In this document: positions 17,276-25,700 of the stretch, one piece after another
How the letters are laid out: each line of letters opens with the position of its first letter
How positions within the stretch are numbered: the stretch's first letter is position 1
Source: JAAXHH01 sp965248395
Lineage (GTDB): Bacteria > JAAXHH01
Assembly (NCBI GenBank): GCA_965248395.1
Contig: OZ252103.1
Location: 930,001 to 994,000, forward strand
DNA length: 64,000 bases
Reading direction: 5' to 3'
Notes under the pieces: generated by a model
What the model saw: only the letters and a program-made list of their open reading frames with translations
Told to the model about the DNA's origin: nothing
Database searches by the model: none
Program-made: the position numbers and the translations under genes

Positions 17276-18634
17276 GTGTTTCGATTTCTGACCCACATCC
17301 TGGCGACAGCGCTTTTTATGGGATCTGCCTTTGCGCAGGGATCGGATCAGCCTGTCCGGATGACTCTGGAACAGTGCCTGGACAGGGCGTTGAGGGTTAG
17401 TCCGGATATCGATCAGGCCATCCTTGCCGTCAAAGGATTGGAAGCAAGGCTGAGCGAAGCGAAATTCGCCGGTATCCTACCCCAGTTACAGTGGACGAAT
17501 ATCTTCGGACCGGCGCCCGGGATAGAAGGCGATACGGAACAGATCGAGACCATCCGAAGCGATCTGTCCAACCTGGGGGTATTCTCCCGGACTCAGATTG
17601 AACTGGTCCAGCCGCTCTATACCTTCGGAAAACTCAGCAATGCAAGGAAGGCGGCCGGATACGGCCTTGAAGCGGGCGAAGCGGCCGTAGAGGTAAAGAA
17701 GAATAACGTTGCCCTCCAGGTCAAAAAACTGTTCTACGGTATCGTGCTGGCCAGGGAACTACGGGATATTGTCCTGGAAAGCGAAGAAAAAGTACAGGAG
17801 GCGAGACAACGTATCAACGAGATGATCGAGGAAGATACGGAGGACGTCGGCCAGAACGACCTGTTGAAAATCGACGTTTTCGAATTCGAAGTACAGAAAA
17901 GCCGGGCAAGGGCCGAGAAGTCGATCGAAATGGGCAAGGCGGCGTTGATGACGGTGCTCGAAATCGATCGGTTCAGGGATTTCGACATCATTGATACCTA
18001 CAACAGGGAGGATCCGGCCTTGCTCGACGGCCTGGACGATTACATCGAACAGGCGAAGAACCGGCGGTACGACGTCCGGCAACTCAGGGCCGGGGTCCTG
18101 GTCCGCCGGGCGCTGGTTAAGGTATCCAAAAGCGATTTCTACCCCCATATCGCCCTGGCGGGGTCGCTTCAGTGGGGTATCGCTCCCCATAGGCCGGAAC
18201 TCGACAATCCTTTCCTGAGGGACGAGTTCAATTTTTTCCGCGGCGGTGCGGTGATCACGCTCCGGCAGAACTTCAACTTCGGCCTTACCAGGGCAAAGTA
18301 CATGGCACGTAAAGCGGAACTGGAGTCTCTGGTGAACAAGGAGGCCCAAGTGATGAATGCGATCGAACTGGAAGTGGAAAAGACTTACAGGGACGTGATC
18401 GAAGCCCGGGCCAACGTAATTGGCAGCGACCGCGCGCTTCGCTCCGCGAGAGCATGGTTGACTTCGGAGACAATGGGTTTTGATGTGACCGGAGACAGCA
18501 CGGAATTGCTGAACGCCTACACCGCCCACGCCAAAATGCAGCAGGCGCACCGGCAGTCCCTTTTCGAGCTTCGAGTCTCCCTTGCTGAACTTGATCACGT
18601 AACGGGTAACGGAGATTCAAATGTTGGGCGATAA
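17276..18634 (+). CDS. TolC-family outer membrane efflux protein
   Basis: The GTG at 17276 with CGGAGG at 17266-17271 gives a clean signal peptide ending SAFAQG near residue 21; an upstream in-frame ATG at 17243 would add 11 residues. The 452-residue protein has two OEP repeats. The segment MTLEQCLDRALRVSPDI opens repeat one, and long amphipathic coiled-coil helices (about 130-215 and 350-430) alternate with beta segments (LVQPLYTFGK, ITLRQNFNFG). TolC proteins form the outer-membrane channel of export systems. No inner-membrane pump or periplasmic adaptor gene is adjacent. The genes downstream (DUF3047, MlaC) point to envelope lipid traffic. Confidence 0.8.
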   Translation: MFRFLTHILATALFMGSAFAQGSDQPVRMTLEQCLDRALRVSPDIDQAILAVKGLEARLSEAKFAGILPQLQWTNIFGPAPGIEGDTEQIETIRSDLSNLGVFSRTQIELVQPLYTFGKLSNARKAAGYGLEAGEAAVEVKKNNVALQVKKLFYGIVLARELRDIVLESEEKVQEARQRINEMIEEDTEDVGQNDLLKIDVFEFEVQKSRARAEKSIEMGKAALMTVLEIDRFRDFDIIDTYNREDPALLDGLDDYIEQAKNRRYDVRQLRAGVLVRRALVKVSKSDFYPHIALAGSLQWGIAPHRPELDNPFLRDEFNFFRGGAVITLRQNFNFGLTRAKYMARKAELESLVNKEAQVMNAIELEVEKTYRDVIEARANVIGSDRALRSARAWLTSETMGFDVTGDSTELLNAYTAHAKMQQAHRQSLFELRVSLAELDHVTGNGDSNVGR

Positions 18635-18649
18635 TGCCGGAAACCGAGG

Positions 18650-19504
18650 ATGGTCATGATGAGATCACGGGGACGCGGGAGCAAGCTGCTCTGCTTGCTG
18701 GCCGGCGGTGTCTTACTAATCGGCGCGGCGGTCATCGATCCGCCTTCCGTTCATCGTTCGACTTCAAGCGGATCGGAGCCGGCACCCGCTTCAACGTGGC
18801 CGCGGGTTGATACGTTCATCCCGCCTGTCGCCCGGGCGGACCGGTCGGCTTACCCCCAGCGCCGCGGCGATGATCAATTGTCTATCGTGATCGATGACTT
18901 CGACAATGGGGACCCCGGTGGTTTCCCTGCAAACTGGAAGGCCTGGCGGGGGGACGACGACCTGGCCCGAAACCTGTATTCGATCCAGGAGGAAAAGGGA
19001 AACCGGTATCTCCACGCGGACGACGACGGCTCCTCCATCATCATTCGCAAGCAACTGAGCGAATGGGATGCGAACGAATACCCGGTGCTGTCCTGGCGCT
19101 GGAGAGCGAGAGTATTACCGGAAGAAGGCAACGAAAGCATCGGATCCAGGAACGACAGCAGCGTGGCCGTCTACGTGGTCCTGGATCAGAATTTTATCGG
19201 AGTGCCCAAGACGCTGAAGTACGTCTGGAGCACCACCCTTCCGGTCGGCACGTACTATCGTCGGGATGGAATCGGCCGTCCCCACGTGATCGTACTAGAA
19301 ATCGGGAAGGAAAAGCTCGGGCAGTGGGTCGAGGAGTCGGTCGACGTGTACGCGGATTATGTCCGGATCTTCGAGGAAAAACCGCCCCGTAAAGCCGTGG
19401 GTATAGGTATTCTGACGGATGGCAATGCGACAGGAACGGATTCACAGGGGGATTACGACGATTTCGTGGTTCATCGCCGAAACAACCGATTCTTGACCCA
19501 ATAA
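18650..19504 (+). CDS. DUF3047 domain exported protein
   Basis: This 284-residue protein has a basic N-terminus and one hydrophobic segment (residues 12-29, CLLAGGVLLIGAAVI), a signal peptide or anchor. After a Ser/Pro-rich linker, residues 80-280 form the DUF3047 domain: DDFDNGDPGGFPANWKAWRG, the YPVLSWRWRA strand, DSSVAVYVVLD, the LKYVWSTTLPVGTYYRRD motif and a closing GIGILTDGNAT-DYDDFVV. The domain has a jelly-roll, lectin-like look but its ligand is unknown. Two adjacent ATGs (18656, 18659) are alternative starts. The gene lies 15 bp after tolC-like and 13 bp before mlaC-like genes, so it should work with them in the periplasm. Confidence 0.8.
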   Translation: MVMMRSRGRGSKLLCLLAGGVLLIGAAVIDPPSVHRSTSSGSEPAPASTWPRVDTFIPPVARADRSAYPQRRGDDQLSIVIDDFDNGDPGGFPANWKAWRGDDDLARNLYSIQEEKGNRYLHADDDGSSIIIRKQLSEWDANEYPVLSWRWRARVLPEEGNESIGSRNDSSVAVYVVLDQNFIGVPKTLKYVWSTTLPVGTYYRRDGIGRPHVIVLEIGKEKLGQWVEESVDVYADYVRIFEEKPPRKAVGIGILTDGNATGTDSQGDYDDFVVHRRNNRFLTQ

Positions 19505-19517
19505 GATGGAGGAGGAG

Positions 19518-20117
19518 ATGCATTCGCTACGCCGTGAGATCCGCCGGGTATGTATCGTTGCCCCACTGGTGGTGGCCTCCATGCTGGCTTCCGGGAGTTA
19601 CGCTCAGGAAACCTCACCCATAGAGACGTTGAAGCATAGGGACGCCGCGTTGCGGACCCTGGACGGGTCCACAACCGAAGCGGCGCGGGATAGCCTGGTG
19701 CACCAGGCTATCGTATCGGGTTTCGATTTCGAACGACACAGCCGCATATCACTCGGAAGGTACTGGCGTGAGAGAACTGCAGCGGAGCGGGATGAATTCG
19801 TGTCGGTTCTGCGTCAATGGACGGAAAGCAGGGCGCTCGATAAACTGCGCAAGCGCTCGGATAGTACGACGTACGACGGGGAAGAAATACGAGGCAGCCG
19901 GTCGCTGGTGAGAACTACGGTCTGGTACAAGGGCACCAAAACGCTCGTCGATTACAAGATGGAGTTAAAGCAGGGGAACTGGCTCATCTACGATATGGTG
20001 ATAGACGGGGCGAGTGTCGCGCTGGCCAACCGGGACGCCTTCTACAAGAAGATCAGCAAGTCCTCCTATGCGGAGCTACTCAGCACGCTCCGCGCAAAAA
20101 CCCTTGAATCTGGTTGA
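19518..20117 (+). CDS. MlaC/Ttg2D-like periplasmic lipid-binding protein
   Basis: The ATG at 19518 is preferred over 19506 because GGAGG (19508-19512) precedes it at the right distance. The 199-residue protein has a signal peptide ending GSYAQE near residue 31. The body shows the MlaC pattern: AIVSGFDFERHSRISLGRYWRERTAAERDEF, the strand VDYKMELKQGNWLIYDMVIDGASV, and a C-terminal RDAFYKKISKSSYAELLSTLR helix. MlaC shuttles phospholipids between membranes for the MlaFEDB importer. No mlaF, mlaE or mlaD is present here, so it may deliver or retrieve the unusual lipid suggested by the upstream genes. Confidence 0.8.
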   Translation: MHSLRREIRRVCIVAPLVVASMLASGSYAQETSPIETLKHRDAALRTLDGSTTEAARDSLVHQAIVSGFDFERHSRISLGRYWRERTAAERDEFVSVLRQWTESRALDKLRKRSDSTTYDGEEIRGSRSLVRTTVWYKGTKTLVDYKMELKQGNWLIYDMVIDGASVALANRDAFYKKISKSSYAELLSTLRAKTLESG

Positions 20118-20197
20118 TATTTGATGTATCTTTTCAAGCCTGTTTAATCGGTTGTAGCAGGCTAATAACCACAAGTACTATGTTTTTAGGAGACGGC

Positions 20198-21628
20198 ATG
20201 GCGACATCACCGTTTAAGCGGTGTGTCTTTTTACTGGTCGACGGCGCCCGCGCAGACGTCATGCAGGATTTAATCGAGGCTGGTGAACTACCGTCCCTGC
20301 AGCGGTATATACTGGACAGGGGGGATTATCGGAAGGCGGTAACGTCCTTTCCGTCCACGACCGGTCCGGCCCATGTGGCTTTCCTGACCGGCTGTACGCC
20401 CGGTTCGTGCAATCTTCCCGGTATCCGCTGGTTTGACCGGTACCAACCCCACAGATTCACCCATTTCCACCAGTCGCGCAGTTACGTGGGGCCGGGCGGG
20501 CTATGTATGGACTCGGATCTTAAGGCTGATATCCGTACCATCTTCGATTACTTCGAGCATCCGGCAGGGGTCTTCAGTTTTCTGAACAGAGGACTGGGTA
20601 TCCTGGAAAACCAGACGTTGCTGTCCAAAACCTGGTACTGGGTCTTCGCCCATTACTCGGGTTACTGGCAGTCGGTGGACGACGCCGCCTGGCGATACGT
20701 GGACCGGGCGATCGACCGGGAAGCGGATTTCCTTTCGGTCGTTTTTCCCGCGGTGGATGAATATTCACATTACACGGATCCTTTTTCGGATGAAACACTG
20801 AATGCGTACCGGGCGTTCGACAAGGGTCTCGGCAGGCTGGCGGAACGGCTCCAACGGCAAAACAAACTGGATGATACGCTGTTCGTGATTTCAAGTGATC
20901 ATGGTTTGACCGCCACCCATACGCACTTCGAACTCTGGTCGTTTCTCGACGAATTGGGTTTTAATACGCTCTACTATCCGAAAATCCTGCGTAACGGGTG
21001 TAATGCGGTTTCGATGGTTTCCGGCAATGGGATGTCGCACGTTTACTTCAAGAAGGGTGATTCCTGGGAGGAAAGACCTTCCTACGAAGAGATTCGTTCC
21101 ATGGGTGATGAGGACCCTGTCGACGCCCTGCTCTCGCAGGAAGCGATTGACCTGGTGGCGATCAGGTCCGCTGGCGACGGGGCCATCGTTTGCGGACGCC
21201 GAGGTGTGGCAGAGATTCGGGAGACGCGAAGCGGCATATCCTATCGGGTACGCGAGGGTGAGGATCCATTCGGCTACGGGGACATGCCGGAAGAGGTGTC
21301 CCAGGAGCAAATGCTCTCCACCACTTTCGACACGGACTATCCCGACGCGCCATACCAGTTGCTGCGGGTCTTCAGATCACCCCGTTCCGGTGATTTTGTC
21401 GTCAGTGCCCGGAACGGATTCGATCTGAGATACCGGCACGAGCATCCCGAACACAGGGCGACCCATGGTTCGCTCCACCGTGATCACATGCATGTCCCGT
21501 TATTCATGAATGCGGATATTTCGGCAGAGTATGTGCGCACCGTGGATATATTCCCTTCCATGCTGAATCTGATGGGGCATACGGTCGAAGGCGATATAGA
21601 CGGCATCGATTTTGTCGCCGCCGCCTGA
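20198..21628 (+). CDS. Alkaline-phosphatase-superfamily phosphodiesterase (NPP-like)
   Basis: Start at the ATG at 20198 with AGGAG at 20188-20192; the frame opens upstream at 20114 but lacks a ribosome site. The 476-residue product has the metal motif LLVDGARADVM near residue 12, the nucleophile region FPSTTGPAHVAFLTG (Thr expected as nucleophile, as in nucleotide pyrophosphatase/phosphodiesterases), FLSVVFPAVDEYSHYTD, SSDHGLTATHTH and a C-terminal HGSLHRDHMHVPLF metal ligand loop. No signal peptide is seen, so it is probably cytoplasmic. In this cluster it may process a phosphodiester lipid head group. Substrate unknown; 80 bp separate it from mlaC. Confidence 0.8.
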   Translation: MATSPFKRCVFLLVDGARADVMQDLIEAGELPSLQRYILDRGDYRKAVTSFPSTTGPAHVAFLTGCTPGSCNLPGIRWFDRYQPHRFTHFHQSRSYVGPGGLCMDSDLKADIRTIFDYFEHPAGVFSFLNRGLGILENQTLLSKTWYWVFAHYSGYWQSVDDAAWRYVDRAIDREADFLSVVFPAVDEYSHYTDPFSDETLNAYRAFDKGLGRLAERLQRQNKLDDTLFVISSDHGLTATHTHFELWSFLDELGFNTLYYPKILRNGCNAVSMVSGNGMSHVYFKKGDSWEERPSYEEIRSMGDEDPVDALLSQEAIDLVAIRSAGDGAIVCGRRGVAEIRETRSGISYRVREGEDPFGYGDMPEEVSQEQMLSTTFDTDYPDAPYQLLRVFRSPRSGDFVVSARNGFDLRYRHEHPEHRATHGSLHRDHMHVPLFMNADISAEYVRTVDIFPSMLNLMGHTVEGDIDGIDFVAAA

Positions 21629-21655
21629 AGCACGGCGACGAAGGGGTAGCAGTCC

Positions 21656-22747
21656 ATGTCCGAACAAATCCAGATCGCTCCGACGGCGGAATTCGTAGCG
21701 CCGTCTCCCGCTCCGCCTATCTCCCAGCCGGCAGCCGACCATCTCGGATATGACCAGGTATTGCTGCGGCCCATGTCCCTTGGCAGGAAGCTCCGGGGCG
21801 TACTCAAATACCTCTGGGTACGGTTGAGAGGCGGTCCGATGGCAGTGAACATGGAGGTGACGTACCTGTGCAACGCCAGCTGCGATTTCTGTGATTACTG
21901 GAAGTCGAAAGATTCCGGCAAGCTGGGCGATTACGACTACGTGGCTGCGATCAGGAAACTGGACCCGCTGACAGTTACGCTTACGGGCGGAGAACCGACG
22001 ATCAACAAGCAGCTGCCCGAGGCGGTCAGGCGCATCAAGGAGTCCCTCGGCTTTGTGTATATCGGCATGGTCACCCATGGATCCCTCCTGACCGTGGAAA
22101 AGGCCACGGCGCTCTGGGAAGCCGGCATGGACCATATCTCGATTTCGTTGAATTACATCGGCCGTGAACACGACGAGGAACGCGGTATCGAGGGCCTGTA
22201 CGAGCATATCTCCACGCTCGTGCCCCAGTTGACGGCCCGGGGGATCAACGTAATCTTCAACACCGTGATCATGCGCGATAACCTGGATCATATCCTTCCC
22301 ATCGCGCACCTCGCCCGGTCCATGGGCGCGAAGGTCTCCTACAGTTGCTACAGCGACTTCAAGAACGGGAACGAAACCCACCTGGTCGATCCCGGCCACG
22401 CCCACCAGCTGGAAATCCTGATAGACGATCTGATCGACCTGAAGTCCAGGTTGGGAAATATTGTCAATTCCGCCTGGTACCTGCGCCGCATTCCAGCCTA
22501 TTTCCGCGATACCCTGCCGCGTTCCTGTACGGCGGCGGGGAAGTGGCTGGTGCAACTGACTCCCGACGGTAACGTAAAACCCTGCGCAGAACTGCCCGAA
22601 CTTTCCGGATACGCCGACTTCAAACCGGTATCCAGGAAGATCGACTGCAACCGCTGCTGGTACAGTTGCCGGGGAGAGACGGAAGCCTCGCTGAAGCTTG
22701 AAAGGGTGTGGGAACTCCTGGGGAGGGCCTTGCGGAAAGGCGCTTAA
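21656..22747 (+). CDS. Radical SAM enzyme with C-terminal SPASM-like cysteines
   Basis: The 363-residue protein has the radical SAM motif C-N-A-S-C-D-F-C near residue 77, followed by TLTGGEPTINKQL (the GGE SAM contact). The barrel continues with MVTHGSLLT and HISISLNYIG. The C-terminus carries further cysteines (SCTAAG, KPCAEL, CNRCWYSC) that could bind an auxiliary cluster. Radical SAM/SPASM enzymes modify peptides or small metabolites. Placement at the end of the lipid-like cluster suggests modification of a lipid or head group, which is inference only. Its TAA stop overlaps the stop codon of the convergent uvrA gene. Confidence 0.8.
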   Translation: MSEQIQIAPTAEFVAPSPAPPISQPAADHLGYDQVLLRPMSLGRKLRGVLKYLWVRLRGGPMAVNMEVTYLCNASCDFCDYWKSKDSGKLGDYDYVAAIRKLDPLTVTLTGGEPTINKQLPEAVRRIKESLGFVYIGMVTHGSLLTVEKATALWEAGMDHISISLNYIGREHDEERGIEGLYEHISTLVPQLTARGINVIFNTVIMRDNLDHILPIAHLARSMGAKVSYSCYSDFKNGNETHLVDPGHAHQLEILIDDLIDLKSRLGNIVNSAWYLRRIPAYFRDTLPRSCTAAGKWLVQLTPDGNVKPCAELPELSGYADFKPVSRKIDCNRCWYSCRGETEASLKLERVWELLGRALRKGA

Positions 22748-25700
22748 TTGCCCAGCGCCAGTTCCCTCGAAAGAATCTGTCCGGTGTGGGAGAAAAGGGA
22801 CGAGGCGATATCCTCCGGAGTACCCGCAGCGACCACGTGACCGCCCAGGTCACCGCCTTCCGGACCGAGATCGACGATCCAATCGGCCGTCTTGATGATG
22901 TCGAGGTTGTGCTCGATGACCAGCACCGTATTCCCCTTGTCCACCAGCCTGTTGAGGACGTTCAGCAGCTTGCGGATATCGTCGAAGTGCAGCCCCGTGG
23001 TCGGTTCGTCCAGCAGGTAGATGGTCTTGCCGGTACCTGGCCGGGAGAGTTCCTTCGCGAGCTTGACGCGCTGCGCCTCGCCGCCCGATAGTGTGACGGC
23101 CGACTGACCGAGCTGGATGTAGTCGAGTCCCACGTCGTACAGGGTCTGGAGCATGCGCCGGATACGAGGCACGTTCTCAAAGTGCTCGAGCGCCTCGGCA
23201 ACGGTCATCTCCAGCGTATCGGCGATGGTTTTGCCCTTGTAGGTCACCTCCAGCGTTTCCTTCATGTAGCGCTTCCCGTCGCAGATCTCGCAGGTCATCC
23301 ACACGTCCGCCAGAAAATGCATCTCGATTTTGCGGACTCCAAGTCCCTGGCAGGCCTCGCACCGGCCTGCGGGTACGTTGAAGCTGAACCGGCGGGGTTC
23401 GTAGCCCCGCATCCGGGCCTCCACGGTCTGGGCGAAGAGCGAGCGGATCGGCGCGAACAACCCGACATACGTGGAAGGGTCCGACCGGGGGGAATGTCCG
23501 ATCGGGGTCTGGTCGATGTTGATGACCTTGTCCACGAAACGCAGTCCCTTTATTTCGTCGTGGGGTCCGGGGTTGACCTGCGAACGGTGCAGGGTGGAGG
23601 CCAGCACGGGATAGAGTATATCGTTGACGAGAGAACTCTTTCCCGAGCCAGACACGCCCGTTACGCATATGAAGACACCGAGGGGCAGCGTCACGTCGAT
23701 GTTCTTCAGGTTGTTCTGGCGGGCTCCTACGATTTGCAGCTTGTTCCGGCCCGGCTTGCGGCGGTCTCGCGGCACTTCGATACGAACCCGGTTGCCGAGG
23801 TAGCGTCCGGTCAGCGAAGCCTGGAGTTCCTTGAGCGCGGCAGGCGAGCCTTCGCCCACTATCCGCCCCCCGAACGTGCCGGCTCCCGGACCGAAATCCA
23901 CCAGGTTGTCGGCATGCTCCAGCGTATCCCGGTCGTGCTCGACCATAATGAGGGTATTGCCGAGATCACGCAGGTTTTCCAGGGCCTCGATCAGTCTGAG
24001 GTTGTCCCGCGGATGAAGCCCGATCGTGGGTTCGTCCAGTACGTAGAGCACGCCGGTAAGTCCCGAGCCGATCTGGCTGGCCAATCGGATCCGCTGCGCC
24101 TCACCACCCGATAACGTAGGCGCCCGGCGGTCGAGGGTCAGGTATTCCAGCCCCACGTCCAGGAGAAAGCGCATGCGGTTTCGTATCTCAGTCATCACCT
24201 CGCCCACGACTTCCGTCTGTGCGTCAGACAGATCCAGTTTGTCTATGAAAGACATGGCCTGGACGACGGGCATGGCGCTAAGACCGGCGATAGACACGCC
24301 GTCGATGAGCACCGAAAGGCTTTCTGCCCGGAGTCGCCCGCCCTCGCAGGCCGAGCAGGGCGTCGGGTGCAGCAGGCGGGCCAGTTCGGGGAATCGATTC
24401 GCGTACCGTGCGACCAGCTCAATCGTCGGAAATATGCCCCGGAACTGGAAGGACAGTCCGGGTACCCTGTGGTCGTCGATCCAACGTTCGCTTCCATAGA
24501 GAAACACCTGGACTTGTTCCGGCGACAGCTTGTCAACGGGTGTTTCCAGGGAAAAGCCCTGGGCGGCCGCGACCTGTTCCAGCAGGTCGAGCATGGAACG
24601 ATCACCCACAGCGCCGTCACCCCATATCGACACCGCGCTTTCGCGGATGGATTTAGAACGCCGGGGAATCAGCAGATCGAGGTCGATGCCGGGCTGCGTT
24701 CCCAGTCCCTCGCATTCGCGGCACATGCCGGACCGGTGGTTGAACGAGAAGCTCTGGGGCGAAAGTTCTTCGTAGCTGACCCCGCAGGACGGGCACGAAT
24801 AGAACCGGCTGAAACGGACATCGCGGGCGCCTTCGGAATCCGGTTCCTGCACCTCGGCGATCAGCAGTCCGCCCGAGAGTTCCAGGGCCGTCTCCACCGA
24901 GTCGGCCAGGCGTTGCCGTACATCCCCCTGGATGACGATCCGATCCACGACCACGCACAGTTCATGGCGCCGCCGCCGGTCGATCTGTATATCCTCTTCG
25001 AGCCGCCTCAGGACACCGTCGATACGTACCCGGATGAACCCGTTGCGCCGCGCCCGGTCCAGAAGGACTTCATACCCCTCGGAGCCTTCGGGCTCCAGCG
25101 GTGCGTGAAGCGTAACGCGGGTTTGCTCAGTCAGGGTCATGATCCGGTCCACGATCTGGCTGGCCGTCTGCGCGCCGATGGGTACGCGGCAGGCCGGACA
25201 GTGGGGAACGCCGACCAGGGCGTAGAGCGCACGCAGGTATTCGTATATTTCCGTAATGGTGCCCACAGTGGAACGCGGGTTCCGGCCCGGGGACTTCTGT
25301 TCGATGGATATGGCCGGGGAAAGGCCGACGATATGGTCCACCTTCGGTTTCTGCATTTGCTGGAGGAACTGGCGCGCGTAGGCGGAAAGGGATTCCACGT
25401 ATCGTCTCTGGCCCTCCGCGTAGATCGTATCGATGGCCAGGGATGTTTTGCCGGAGCCGGATACACCGGTGAATACGGTCATCCGGTCCCGGGGGATGGA
25501 CACGGATATATCTTTCAGGTTGTGTTCGCGGGCACCGCGCACGGTGATCTCCCGGATGTGTCCGTCCCCGGAAGCCGCCTGCTTCACCGGTTTTGGAAGC
25601 TCCTGGGGAGTCGGAGGCAGCAACGCCTTTCCCAGAATCTGGCCCGTAGACGAACCGGCGACGCCCGCCACGGTCTCCGGTGTCCCCTCCGCGATGACGC

